From: Bradyrhizobium diazoefficiens | GTDB lineage: Bacteria > Pseudomonadota > Alphaproteobacteria > Rhizobiales > Xanthobacteraceae | Length of the DNA stretch: 64,000 nucleotides | Direction: 5' to 3' | Assembly (NCBI RefSeq): GCF_016616425.1 | Contig: NZ_CP067101.1 | Coordinates: 1,860,001 to 1,924,000 of the forward strand | Part shown: positions 41,098 through 51,030 of the stretch, piece by piece | How the letters are laid out: every line of letters starts with the position of its first letter | Numbering within the stretch: position 1 is the stretch's first letter | Made by a program: the position numbers and the translations under genes | Notes under the pieces: generated by a model | Databases searched by the model: none | The model's input: only the letters and a program-made list of their open reading frames with translations | What the model was told of the DNA's origin: nothing

Positions 41098-41738
41098 GAC
41101 GCCGCGGTGAACACCGCCAGTTGCGCATCGAACGCCCGCCTGAAAGCCGGCCGCGCCTCGCCGCGCGCGACATAGGCGGCGATATCGGGATACTCGTCGA
41201 GCAGGCCCGATGTGTTCAGGCGGCGCAGCACCGTCACCATCATGAGATCGCCGGCGCTGAACGCGCCGTCGAGCCAGTCGGCATCACTGATGTGGCGGGA
41301 CAGTTCGCCGAGCCTGGTACGGACGCGATCCTGCAGCATGGGCAGGCGCTCCGCGTACCAGCTCCTGTCGCGCTCGAACAGCATCGCCATCGCGAGCTCG
41401 ACGATCGGCGGCTCCACCGTGCTCAGCGCGGCGAACATCCACGCGATCGCCCGGCTCCGCGCATTGGCATCCTTCGGCAGCAAGCCATCGTGGCGCTCGG
41501 CGATATGCAGCACGATCGCGCCGGATTCGAACAGCGTGAGGTCGCCGTCCTCGAGGGTCGGGATCTGCCCGAACGGATGCAATGCAAGATGCGCCGGCTG
41601 CTTCATCGCAGTGAACGAGACCAGGCGAACGTCGTAGGGCTGGCCAACCTCCTCGAGCGCCCAGCGCACCCGCATGTCGCGCGCGTGGCCCTTGCCGCGG
41701 TCGGGCGAGGATTCGAAGGCGGTGATGGTCGGGGGCAT
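41088..41738 (-). CDS. Glutathione S-transferase family protein
   Basis: A 216-residue protein with an N-terminal thioredoxin-like domain (RGKGHARDMRVRWALEEVGQ, then PFGQIPTLEDGDLTLFESGA with the conserved cis-Pro and the Ser of the glutathione site) and a helical C-terminal domain (ERDRSWYAERLPMLQDRVRT, GELSRHISDADWLDGAFSAGD). It conjugates or uses glutathione; the substrate is unknown. GGAGCCTCAC before the ATG at 41738 supports this start. Confidence 0.85.
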   Translation of the reverse strand: MPPTITAFESSPDRGKGHARDMRVRWALEEVGQPYDVRLVSFTAMKQPAHLALHPFGQIPTLEDGDLTLFESGAIVLHIAERHDGLLPKDANARSRAIAWMFAALSTVEPPIVELAMAMLFERDRSWYAERLPMLQDRVRTRLGELSRHISDADWLDGAFSAGDLMMVTVLRRLNTSGLLDEYPDIAAYVARGEARPAFRRAFDAQLAVFTAASRS

Positions 41739-41816
41739 GTGAGGCTCCGGGGGTGGTCGTGTTGGCTTGCCGAGGACGAACGACGAGGGCCGACTCCGAC
41801 AGCCTATTTGTCTTGC

Positions 41817-41990
41817 CAGTAGGATGGGTAGAAGCGTAGCGAAACCCATCGCTCGGCACCCGCGGCGGCCAATCCTCATGGTGAGGAGGCGCGAAGCGCC
41901 GTCTCGAACCATGAAAGGCCCGCATCTCGTCCGCAGCCATCCTTCGAGACGACCGCTTCGCGGTCTCCTCAGGATGAGGTCTGTGGTTGT
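41817..41990. repeat. REP-type palindromes
   Basis: A half copy of the GTAGGATGGGTAGA/GCGAAACCCATC element, then CCTCATGGTGAGGAGGCGCG and CATCCTTCGAGACGACCGCT with CTCCTCAGGATGAGG. The last part overlaps the end of the mug-like gene. Confidence 0.65.
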
Positions 41991-42505
41991 TGAACCTCCA
42001 GCGCAGCGATCCACTTGGCCAGCTGCTGCCACGGCTCCAGCGACCAAGTCCCCGACGCGGCGCCCGACGGCGATGGCAGCACGAAAATCTCCGGCTGGCC
42101 TTCCTCCCGCTGCTGCCGCCCGAGCGCAATCCCGCGCGACGGCCGGCCGTAGAACAAGCTCGCCGCCTTCTTGCTCGTGAACGCAACCGTCTTCGGCCGA
42201 TATTGTTCGATCTTGGCCCTGAAGCCTGATACGTCGATCGTCTCCGCCGCGATCTGGTGATCCATCCCGGCGCCCGTTTTGGAGAGATCGGTAAAGCCGA
42301 TCCCGAGCGCGATCAGCGATGCAAACTCGTCCGGCTGATAGCGCCGCGGCGTGATCCCGGCCTCATGAATCGCGCGCCAGAAGCGGTTGCCGGGATGCGC
42401 GTAATAGTGCCCGAGCTCCGCCGAGCGCATCGAGGCGGCGGTGCCGACGAAGACGAGGCGGAGGTCGGGACGGAGCTGGTCGGGAAGGCGATGGGCTTCA
42501 AGCAA
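41969..42505 (-). CDS. mug: Mug-like mismatch-specific DNA glycosylase
   Basis: A 178-residue protein of the Mug/TDG uracil-glycosylase superfamily. The core LRLVFVGTAASMRSAELGHY, then YAHPGNRFWRAIHEAGITPR, corresponds to the Mug N-terminal motif and the following PANRFW-type helix. LPSPSGAASGTWSLEPWQQL is the C-terminal motif 2. The E. coli motif 1 GINPG is GTAAS here and motif 2 NPSGLS is SPSGAAS, so the catalytic Asn is not conserved. It may remove uracil or thymine from mismatches by a different mechanism, or have another substrate. A truncated second copy lies 630 bp away. Confidence 0.82.
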   Translation of the reverse strand: MLEAHRLPDQLRPDLRLVFVGTAASMRSAELGHYYAHPGNRFWRAIHEAGITPRRYQPDEFASLIALGIGFTDLSKTGAGMDHQIAAETIDVSGFRAKIEQYRPKTVAFTSKKAASLFYGRPSRGIALGRQQREEGQPEIFVLPSPSGAASGTWSLEPWQQLAKWIAALEVQQPQTSS

Positions 42506-42526
42506 GTCAATCGTCCGTGGCTACGC

Positions 42527-42820
42527 TTACTCGTCCGTCCTGCGGGCCTCGCGGCCATGCCAGATCCGCGTAATCAGGGTGTCCTGCGACTCCGCCAATA
42601 CGGCATACCGCACGATGTAGCCGGATGCGCCAAACCGGACCACGATCTGGCGAAGCTCGGCATCTTCGGTCTGCATTCCCAGATTGGGAAACTCCTCCAG
42701 CCGCTCGACCGCCCGCCAGATCGACGCGAGCGCGCGTTGCGCGGCATCGGGGCTATGTTGATCGAGAAACAGGCGCAATCGCTCGACGTCCTCAACGGCG
42801 TCGGGCGAAAGCAGGATCAT
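42527..42820 (-). CDS. ParE/RelE-family toxin
   Basis: A 97-residue protein with the RelE/ParE fold signature: LSPDAVEDVERLRLFLDQHS, IWRAVERLEEFPNLGMQTED, then RQIVVRFGASGYIVRYAVLA and a final TLITRIWHGREARR. ParE toxins inhibit gyrase and RelE toxins cut mRNA; the subfamily cannot be settled here. It overlaps the antitoxin upstream by four bases (ATGA). It lies between a complete and a truncated copy of the mug-like gene. Confidence 0.88.
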   Translation of the reverse strand: MILLSPDAVEDVERLRLFLDQHSPDAAQRALASIWRAVERLEEFPNLGMQTEDAELRQIVVRFGASGYIVRYAVLAESQDTLITRIWHGREARRTDE

Positions 42821-43104
42821 CCGATCCTGCGCACCGCCGGCCGCGGCAGCTCCTTCGCCGAACCCCAGCTCGCGACCCAGTCCTTCACCTCGCCGAGCGG
42901 CACTGCGGCCCGGGTGTTTTTGAAATCATCCAGCCGCCGGCGATCCTCGGCGATGTCGGGGCCGGCGATATCGACCACGGAATCGAGCAGCGCAACGGCT
43001 TCCGCGAGCACGGCGGCGACATCCTGCCCGCGCTCGTCAGCCATCTCGCGCAAACGCGCATCGGTTTCGGCGTCGATGTCCAGCGTGCGACGAATGATAT
43101 TCAT
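42817..43104 (-). CDS. ParD/CopG-type antitoxin
   Basis: A 95-residue protein with an N-terminal ribbon-helix-helix (IIRRTLDIDAETDARLREMA, then DERGQDVAAVLAEAVALLDS) and a C-terminal extension (EDRRRLDDFKNTRAAVPLGE) that should wrap the toxin. It is the first gene of the pair and overlaps the toxin by an ATGA, as in typical ParDE operons. It probably binds its own promoter together with the toxin. Confidence 0.85.
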   Translation of the reverse strand: MNIIRRTLDIDAETDARLREMADERGQDVAAVLAEAVALLDSVVDIAGPDIAEDRRRLDDFKNTRAAVPLGEVKDWVASWGSAKELPRPAVRRIG

Positions 43105-43138
43105 GCCATCAGGATAGGCGCGGAGGAGGATTTTGTCG

Positions 43139-43360
43139 AGGCGCCCGTCTTGGAGAGATCGGTGAAGCCGATGGCGAAATCGATCGGGCTAGCAAACTCG
43201 CCCGGCTGATAACGCCGCGTGATCCCGGCCTCATGGATCGCGCGCCAGAACCGGTTGCCGGGATCGGCGTAGTAGTGCCCGAGCTCGGCCGAGCGCGTCG
43301 AGGCGGCGGTGCCGACGAAGACGAGGCGGAGGCCCGCGCGGAGCTGGTCGGGGAACTGGA
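43139..43360 (-). pseudogene. Truncated duplicate of the mug-like gene
   Basis: About 222 bp that match the first 75 codons of the mug-like gene (42270-42490) at roughly 87% by eye: LRLVFVGTAASTRSAELGHY, PGNRFWRAIHEAGITRRYQP and a break exactly after FTDLSKTGA. The C-terminal half is absent. The frame is still open (43101-43505) and continues into unrelated sequence at both ends, so a short chimeric protein could be made, but it lacks motif 2 and should be inactive. Confidence 0.8.
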
Positions 43361-43442
43361 TCGCCGCACGGCCAAAATGCGCGACATGCGAGATCAGCTC
43401 CGAACAACAATAGCCGGCGGTTAAGTGCCTCCGCTTCGCAAA

Positions 43443-43468
43443 ATGGCCGGGATTTTTATCCCGGCCAT
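43443..43468 (-). terminator. Terminator hairpin downstream of thiC
   Basis: ATGGCCGGGAT and ATCCCGGCCAT form a perfect 11-bp stem with a short T-rich loop, about 34 bp past the thiC stop. A TTTT run follows on the minus strand. Confidence 0.7.
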
Positions 43469-43501
43469 GAAGTGTGGACAGCGAGAACTGATCGGCGCCC
43501 C

Positions 43502-45412
<1,911 letters not shown>

Positions 45413-45457
45413 TTAATTCGTTGTGCGTGCGTTGAAGCGACGGCGGTGAATTCTTGC

Positions 45458-45556
45458 TACGTCATTGCGAGCGCAGCGAAGCAATCCAGAAATGTTTCCG
45501 CGGAAGCAGTCTGGATTGCTTCGTCGCAAGGGCTCCTCGCAATGACGAGGAGAGAG
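45458..45556. repeat. REP-type palindrome inside the thi operon
   Basis: GTCATTGCGAGCGCAGCGAA with GCAATCCAGA pairs with TCTGGATTGCTTCG and CTCGCAATGACG. It is of the same family as 4632-4718 and lies between thiE and thiC. Confidence 0.8.
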
Positions 45557-45567
45557 CGGGAGATGCA

Positions 45568-46176
45568 TCACGCCGCCTCCGTGGACAGGCCGAGCCATTG
45601 CCGCACGCGGGCATCCGGATCGGGGTTTTGCGTGATGTCGCTGACCACGGCAATGGAATCCGCGCCGGCCGCAAAGATCTCCGCGGCGTGCTCGAACTTG
45701 ATGCCGCCGATTGCGACCAGCGGGATGGGGCTGATGCGCTGCTTCCATTCGGTGATCTTGGGAATGCCCTGTGGCTCGAAGCGCATCGATTTCAGCGTGG
45801 TGAAGAAGATCGGACCGAGCGCGACGTAATCGGGCTTTGCGGCCAATGCGGTCGCAAGCTCGGAAGCGTCATGGGTGGAGATGCCGAGGAGAAGGCCCGC
45901 CTCGCGGATGGACTTGAGGTCGGCGTCGGCGAGATCCTCCTGGCCGAGATGCAAATATTTCGCGCCGGCGACGATTGCGGCGCGCCAATAGTCGTTCACG
46001 ACCAGCCTGGCCTGCGTGCCCGCGGTGATCGCCAGCGCGTCGGTGACCATCTGCAGCGCCTGCCCGTCGTCGAGATCCTTGACGCGCAGCTGAATGGTGC
46101 CGACGCCGAGCTTGGTGAGCCGCTCGACCCATTTGAGATTGTCGACGACGGGATAAAAGCGATCAGGATACGGCAT
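45568..46176 (-). CDS. thiE: Thiamine-phosphate synthase ThiE
   Basis: A 202-residue TIM-barrel enzyme that joins HMP-PP and thiazole phosphate to thiamine phosphate. Family motifs are [81 protein letters not shown] and the end [20 protein letters not shown]. The ATG at 46176 overlaps the thiG end by 14 bp, so translation is coupled. A TTG further upstream is possible but less likely. Confidence 0.93.
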   Translation of the reverse strand: MPYPDRFYPVVDNLKWVERLTKLGVGTIQLRVKDLDDGQALQMVTDALAITAGTQARLVVNDYWRAAIVAGAKYLHLGQEDLADADLKSIREAGLLLGISTHDASELATALAAKPDYVALGPIFFTTLKSMRFEPQGIPKITEWKQRISPIPLVAIGGIKFEHAAEIFAAGADSIAVVSDITQNPDPDARVRQWLGLSTEAA

Positions 46177-46945
46177 GCCAGAACGGGGTCCCAACGACAG
46201 GGGTGGAAGGGGAGGCGAAGTCGCGGGCGTTCATCAGCCCGGCCTCGTAAGCGGTGCGGCCGGCTTCGACGCCGAGCCGGAAGGCTTTGGCCATCGCGAC
46301 CGGGTCCGCAGCCTTGGCGATCGCGGTGTTGAGCAGCACGGCGTCATAGCCGAGCTCGAGCGCATGGGCGGCATGCGAGGGCGCACCCAAGCCGGCGTCG
46401 ACCACCAGCGTGACGTCGGGCAGGCGTTCGCGCATCAGCCTCAGCGCATCGCGATTGGTGATGCCCTTCGCGCTGCCGATCGGCGCCGCCCACGGCATCA
46501 CGACCTTGCAGCCGGCGTCGACCAGGCGGTTCGCGACCGAGAGATCCTCGGTGCAATAGGGGAACACCTCAAAACCGTCCTTGATCAGGATGGCGGCGGC
46601 CTCGACCAGGCCGACCACGTCGGGCTGCAGCGTGTCGTTGTCGGCGATCACCTCGAGCTTGATCCAGGACGTCGCAAACAATTCACGCGCGAGCTTTGCG
46701 GTGGTCACGGCTTCGCGCACGCTGCGGCATCCCGCGGTGTTCGGCAGAACGGTGACATCGAGCTCGCGGATCAGCTTCCAGAACGCATCTCCGGTCTTGC
46801 CGCCGGCGGATTCGCGGCGCAGCGACACCGTGACGATATTCGAGCCGGAGGCGCGGATCGCGCTTTGCATGATCGCAGGCGAGGGATAGAGCGCGCTGCC
46901 GATCAGCAGGCGCGAGGCGAAGGTCTTGCCGTAGAAGGTCACCAT
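46163..46945 (-). CDS. thiG: Thiazole synthase ThiG
   Basis: A 260-residue enzyme that builds the thiazole ring from deoxyxylulose phosphate, dehydroglycine and sulfur carried on ThiS. Its core motifs are [52 protein letters not shown] with the Schiff-base Lys, [15 protein letters not shown] and [20 protein letters not shown]. The start at 46945 fits the family. The 200-bp gap to thiS upstream holds REP-like repeats. Confidence 0.94.
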   Translation of the reverse strand: MVTFYGKTFASRLLIGSALYPSPAIMQSAIRASGSNIVTVSLRRESAGGKTGDAFWKLIRELDVTVLPNTAGCRSVREAVTTAKLARELFATSWIKLEVIADNDTLQPDVVGLVEAAAILIKDGFEVFPYCTEDLSVANRLVDAGCKVVMPWAAPIGSAKGITNRDALRLMRERLPDVTLVVDAGLGAPSHAAHALELGYDAVLLNTAIAKAADPVAMAKAFRLGVEAGRTAYEAGLMNARDFASPSTPVVGTPFWHAVS

Positions 46946-46959
46946 GTGGGAGGTGTCTC

Positions 46960-47125
46960 CTTGAATGGCGGTGTCATCCCCGCCACCGGGTCTCGCCTTC
47001 GGCGAGCCCGATGACAGGCTCCAGCGGGGATCCAGCACGCTGCGGCAGTGCGGCTGGAATCGTGAAGCCGCGGCGTACTGGATTGCCCGGTCAAGCCGGG
47101 CGATGACAGCGGAATGTTTGGCGCG
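46960..47125. repeat. REP-type palindromes between thiS and thiG
   Basis: GTCATCCCCGCCACCGGGTC with GGCTCCAGCGGGGATCCAGC, and GATTGCCCGGTCAAGCCGGG with CGATGAC. No gene or separate riboswitch is seen in this spacer. Confidence 0.65.
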
Positions 47126-47164
47126 CGCCGGGGCGACAAATGAAATGCGCAAGCATTCATCACC

Positions 47165-47362
47165 TCACCCTCCCTGCCGCGGCGTGATGATCTCGATCTC
47201 GTCGCCGGCTTTCAGCGCGGTCTCGGCCCAGCGGCTTTTCGGCACGACATCGTAGTTGAGCGCGATCGCGAAATGGGTGCCCTCGTAGTCGAGCTCGGCG
47301 AGCAGCGCATCGACGCTTGCCGACCTCACCTCGCGCCGCTCGCCGTTGACGGTCAGAAGCAT
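47165..47362 (-). CDS. thiS: Sulfur carrier protein ThiS
   Basis: A 65-residue ubiquitin-like protein beginning MLLTVNGERREVRSASVDAL and ending DEIEIITPRQGG. The C-terminal Gly-Gly is the site adenylated and thiocarboxylated to carry sulfur for thiazole formation. Its start overlaps the thiO end by 10 bp. The position between thiO and thiG fits the pathway. Confidence 0.94.
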   Translation of the reverse strand: MLLTVNGERREVRSASVDALLAELDYEGTHFAIALNYDVVPKSRWAETALKAGDEIEIITPRQGG

Positions 47363-48363
47363 TGCATCACCTCGTTGTCGATCTGGCCGCGCTCGACATA
47401 GGCAAGCGTCAGCTCGGCGAGCGCGGGGGCGATCAGGAAGCCATGGCGGTAGAGGCCGTTGACGGCGATCGTGGTGCCGCGAATGCCGATGCGCGGCAGA
47501 TTGTCGGGATAGGCGGGACGAAGCCCCGAGCCGAATTCGACGATGCGCGCTTCGCCGAATGCCGGGTGCACCGCGTAGGCCGCGCCCAGGAGCTCCAGCG
47601 CCGAGCGGACGCTGACGCCGGTGTCCTCGGCCTCGATCGAGGTCGCGCCCAGCATGAACAGATTGTCCTCGCGCGGGATCACGTAGAGCGGCCAGCGCGG
47701 ATGCATCAGCCGCACCGGGCGCGCAAGCTGCACCTCGGCCGTCTCGATCAGGATCATCTCGCCCTTGACGCCGCGAAGCTCGCCCTGCTCGTCGCGGGCA
47801 CTGATGCCGCGGCAATCGATCACGATGCCGTCGAGATCATTTGCCGTGACGTCGCTGGAGAACCTGATGGTGCCGCCGGCGGCGCGGATGCGCTCGTGCA
47901 ACTGCGGCAGCACGCGGCGCGGTTCGACATGGCCCTCGGCCGGGAAGAACAGCGCATCGCGGAAGCGGCCCTCCAGCGACGGCTCGAGCGCGGCGAGGCC
48001 GGCGGCGTCGAGCCGGCGGTGGTCCTCGGTCATGCGCGCAAAACGCTCGAAGTCATTGCGTTCGCGCGGATGGGCGACGACGAGCGAGCCGTTGAACGGC
48101 GTGTCGGGCAGCTCGCGCCGCCAGATATCAAGCGAGCGCAGCCCCAGGCGGCTGATGATGGGTTCGGCGGCCTCGGCCTCGCAATAGGGCGCGAGCATGC
48201 CACCGGCCCAATGGCTGGTGGCGTCCGTCATCGCCTCGTCACCGCGCTCGTGCAAGGTCACGGCATGGCCGGCCTGCGCGAACAGCAGGGCCTGCCAAGC
48301 TCCCGCAATGCCCGCGCCGATGATGGATACCGGTGAATCCGGTCGCTTGGTCGTTTGCAACAT
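47353..48363 (-). CDS. thiO: Glycine oxidase ThiO
   Basis: A 336-residue FAD enzyme that oxidises glycine to dehydroglycine for thiazole synthesis. The N-terminal FAD motif is PVSIIGAGIAGAWQALLFAQ. Later segments are DATSHWAGGMLAPYCEAEAA, ARPVRLMHPRWPLYVIPRED, LGATSIEAEDTGVSVRSALE and the end IAVNGLYRHGFLIAPALAEL, with the usual DAO-family GLYRHG. It is the first gene of the thi operon, with a TPP riboswitch touching its start codon. Confidence 0.93.
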   Translation of the reverse strand: MLQTTKRPDSPVSIIGAGIAGAWQALLFAQAGHAVTLHERGDEAMTDATSHWAGGMLAPYCEAEAAEPIISRLGLRSLDIWRRELPDTPFNGSLVVAHPRERNDFERFARMTEDHRRLDAAGLAALEPSLEGRFRDALFFPAEGHVEPRRVLPQLHERIRAAGGTIRFSSDVTANDLDGIVIDCRGISARDEQGELRGVKGEMILIETAEVQLARPVRLMHPRWPLYVIPREDNLFMLGATSIEAEDTGVSVRSALELLGAAYAVHPAFGEARIVEFGSGLRPAYPDNLPRIGIRGTTIAVNGLYRHGFLIAPALAELTLAYVERGQIDNEVMQCF

Positions 48364-48365
48364 CC

Positions 48366-48482
48366 CTGTCCCTTCGCCGGCATGACCCGGATCAGGTTCA
48401 AAGGGTCACCGCGGACTTGGGCAGCCGATCTTGGGCGGCCGTGCCCATTTAGCGGTATCTCAGCTCCTCCTCGGAGCACCCC
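48366..48482 (-). ncRNA. TPP riboswitch (THI element)
   Basis: Read on the minus strand from 48482: GGGGTGCTCCGAGGAGGAGC, the CTGAGATACC core, a variable P3 arm, then ACCCTTTGAACCTGATCCGG, GTCATGCCGGCGAAGGGA and five bases later the thiO ATG at 48363. The CUGAGA and ACCUGAUCYGG...GCCRGCGAAGG parts are the universal THI-box sequences. The 3' end overlaps the ribosome site (AGGGACAGGG), which suggests control of translation: TPP binding would hide the site. Confidence 0.93.
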
Positions 48483-48589
48483 TCGGAACGGCTGTAATGT
48501 ATGCCAGTGACGGGCTGTGTCAACGCGTTAGGTGGGAACCCGACATGCCCCGGACGCAGCGCATCATGCAGGAGTGCTCTGTAGAGCCG

Positions 48590-48665
48590 GGGCCATCCTG
48601 ATGTGGGAATGCTGGGTCCCGGCTCTGCGCAGCAACGCCATGCGTTGCAGCGCGTCCGGGACACG
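48590..48665. repeat. GC-rich dispersed repeat
   Basis: GGGTCCCGGCTCTGCGCAGC, then GCGTTGCAGCGCGTCCGGGA. It shares words with 1926-2060 in the opposite orientation. It is adjacent to the end of the lytic transglycosylase gene. Confidence 0.55.
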
Positions 48666-48670
48666 TGCGG

Positions 48671-49234
48671 TTACTTCGAGGCCTGCGCCCGCGCGTTGCG
48701 GACGCGCTGGGCCAGCTTCCTGTGCGGAGCTGTGCCGAACATCGGCTGCGGGTTGCCGTTCGGCTCGAGCCAAATCTGACCCATATTGCTCTGGCCCATA
48801 TTGGTTTCGCCCATATTGGCGACCTGGACAGCCTCCTGCCGCTGGCGCTTGGCGGCGTAGTAATAGCCGCCTGCGAAATAGCGAATGGCCCGGGCATGGT
48901 CGCCATTGGCGGCGCGATAGGCGCCGGCGAGGTACTTCACTGCATAGGTGAGGTTGGTGTTGGGATCGCGCAGGCCGGCGGCATCGCCGGTGTAGCCGAC
49001 CCCGCGGGCGGTCGCGAGCTTGATCTGCATCAGCCCGATGGTGCCGCCGCGGCCGACGAGGCCGGGACGATAGCGGCTCTCGCGCATGATCACGCGGTGC
49101 ACCAGCGTTTCCGGCACGCCGTTGGCGCGGGCATGGGCCGCGACCATCTCGGCATATTCGGCTTCGCCCGCGAATGCGGCCTGCGGCAAGATCAGTCCGG
49201 CCGCGAGCAGCGCGGCGGCGCATCGAATCTTCAT
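48671..49234 (-). CDS. Lytic transglycosylase (SLT domain)
   Basis: A 187-residue exported protein with a signal peptide (AALLAAGLILPQAAFA) and a short SLT domain. The catalytic acid is probably E52 in HRVIMRESRYRPGLVGRGGT. GLMQIKLATARGVGYTGD and DPNTNLTYAVKYLAGAYRAA complete the fold. A C-terminal extension carries the tandem repeat NMGETNMGQSNMGQIW. It cleaves peptidoglycan glycan strands, possibly to help assembly of an envelope machine. It is alone. Confidence 0.87.
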   Translation of the reverse strand: MKIRCAAALLAAGLILPQAAFAGEAEYAEMVAAHARANGVPETLVHRVIMRESRYRPGLVGRGGTIGLMQIKLATARGVGYTGDAAGLRDPNTNLTYAVKYLAGAYRAANGDHARAIRYFAGGYYYAAKRQRQEAVQVANMGETNMGQSNMGQIWLEPNGNPQPMFGTAPHRKLAQRVRNARAQASK

Positions 49235-49472
49235 CGAATGTTCCTGAACGTCCTGGGGGCCTGTATCCGACAGCCGTTAGGCCTGCCGAACGCGGCAATG
49301 ATGTGACCAAACGCCGCCGCCCGCGATTTTGCGGCGCCGAGCCGCGGTTACGACTCAATGCCGGCGTACGAGTTTCCTTCAGGCGGACGCCCCGCTCGAG
49401 ACAGCAAGGCTGTCTATTCGCGCGGGCTTGCGAATGCGAGTAAAGAAGACGCCGCAAATCGGGAGAGGTGCC
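49235..49472. other. Divergent intergenic region, nothing recognised
   Basis: About 240 bp between the transglycosylase and the zinc-ribbon-like gene. No repeat or gene is visible, and both promoters must lie here. Confidence 0.45.
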
Positions 49473-49688
49473 ATGACAAAATCAACCATGGCGACAGCAC
49501 ACGCCGGTGACATCCCCAGGCAAAACCCCTGTGCCCAATGCGGCACGCCGATCCCGCAGCCCGACTGGATCGAGCCGGGCGAGGGGCGCATCTCCTATCT
49601 CTGGACCTGCCGCGCCTGCAACTATCGCTTCGAGGCGGTGGCGATCTTCGACGAGGCGGCCGCCGAGCACCCGCCGCTCGCGGCGTAA
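49473..49688 (+). CDS. Small zinc-ribbon-like protein
   Basis: A 71-residue protein with two CxxC pairs, CAQCGTPIPQPDWIE and WTCRACNYRFEAVAIFDE, arranged like a zinc ribbon. GGGAGAGG lies before the ATG at 49473. It is convergent with the histidine kinase gene, whose stop is 12 bp away. It may bind zinc and a nucleic acid or protein partner; the function is unknown. Confidence 0.72.
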   Translation: MTKSTMATAHAGDIPRQNPCAQCGTPIPQPDWIEPGEGRISYLWTCRACNYRFEAVAIFDEAAAEHPPLAA

Positions 49689-49700
49689 GCGCAATCTATC

Positions 49701-51020
49701 TTAAGCCGCCGCCAGGCGCGGCTGCTGCCAGAGCGGCAATTGCATCCGCACGATCAGTCCGTGCGGCGCGCGGTCGTGCAGCGACAGCTCGCCGCCATGG
49801 GCGAGCGCGATCGCGCGCGCGATCGACAGGCCGAGCCCGAAACCGGTGGACTCGTCCATGGTGCGGGCATCGTCGCCGCGCACGAACGGCTCCAGCATCT
49901 CCTGCTTGCGCGCATCCGAAATGCCGGGGCCGTCGTCCTCGACGTCGATGACGAACCCGGTGCCTGCCATCTCGAGGCGGATCGTTACCTCGGCGCCGAA
50001 GCGCACTGCGTTCTCGACGAGGTTGGTGATGCCGCGATGCAGGTCGTCGGGCCGCGCGGCGGCGGTCGCGGAAGCCGGCCCGTCATAATGCACGATATGG
50101 CCCATGTCGCCGAACTGATCGGCGATGAGTTGCAGCGTGCTCGCGATGTCGACCAGCGTCACGGCCTCGACCTTGCGGTCGTTGCGCAGCAGCGACAAAA
50201 CAGATTCCAGCATCGAGCGCATCTGGTCGAGGTCGATCAGCATGCGCTTGCGATTGCCCTCGTCCTCGATGAATTCGGCCCGCAGGCGCAGCCGCGTGAT
50301 CGGTGTGCGCAGATCGTGGCTGATCGCGGCGAGCATCCTGGTGCGATCCGACATCAGGCGCGCGATGCGTTCATGCATGCGATTGAGCGCGCGCGCCGCC
50401 GAGCGGATCTCCTCCGGACCGCGCTCGGGCAGGGGGTCTGCCCCTCCGTCCAGGCTGAAATTCTCCGCGGCCGCGGCGAAGGACGACAGCGGTGCGGCCA
50501 GCGCGCGCGCGGCCCACAGGCCGAGCACGGCGATACAGATGAAGACGGTCATCAGCGCCGTCAGCCACGGGCCGCCCCAGAACCACGGCCGCGGTCCGCC
50601 GTCTACGCGGCCGGCGATCACGGTGCCGTCGGGCAGTTCGACGCCGACGCGATGCGCGGCACCATCAGGAGCAAGCTGCATCGCCTTGTAGCCGCGCCCG
50701 AGATGACGGCTTATCCCGTGCAGGCTGCCGCTCTCCTCGCCGCTTGCGGTGCCGGGCGCGAGCATTTCGATGCCGAGCTTGGGGAAGGCGCGGGCGAAAC
50801 CGGCGAGCAGGCGCGGACGTTCGCTGGCCTCGGTCGAGCCCAGCAGCAGCGCCGCATCGGTCAGTTGATGAGCGCCGTCCGGCGGCATGTCGGAGCGGTC
50901 CGGCCGGCTGATCAGGAAGGCGGTGGTGACGACGAGATGCAGCGCGAAAGTCGAAGCCAGCACCAGCGCGGCGATCTGCCCGCCGATACCCTTGAGGTGG
51001 AAGAACGCGAACGGCTTCAT
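49701..51020 (-). CDS. Sensor histidine kinase (EnvZ-like)
   Basis: A 439-residue membrane kinase. TM1 is at about 11-37 and TM2 at about 152-175. A periplasmic sensor region of some 115 residues lies between them. A HAMP-like linker is followed by the H-box with H235 (LAAISHDLRTPITRLRLRAE), the N-box (LVENAVRFGAEVTI), the G1 box (VEDDGPGISDARKQ) and the G2 box (STGFGLGLSIARAIALAHGG). It autophosphorylates and passes phosphate to the response regulator encoded 10 bp upstream in the same operon. The signal sensed is unknown. Confidence 0.9.
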   Translation of the reverse strand: MKPFAFFHLKGIGGQIAALVLASTFALHLVVTTAFLISRPDRSDMPPDGAHQLTDAALLLGSTEASERPRLLAGFARAFPKLGIEMLAPGTASGEESGSLHGISRHLGRGYKAMQLAPDGAAHRVGVELPDGTVIAGRVDGGPRPWFWGGPWLTALMTVFICIAVLGLWAARALAAPLSSFAAAAENFSLDGGADPLPERGPEEIRSAARALNRMHERIARLMSDRTRMLAAISHDLRTPITRLRLRAEFIEDEGNRKRMLIDLDQMRSMLESVLSLLRNDRKVEAVTLVDIASTLQLIADQFGDMGHIVHYDGPASATAAARPDDLHRGITNLVENAVRFGAEVTIRLEMAGTGFVIDVEDDGPGISDARKQEMLEPFVRGDDARTMDESTGFGLGLSIARAIALAHGGELSLHDRAPHGLIVRMQLPLWQQPRLAAA

Positions 51021-51030
51021 CGGCGTCCCT

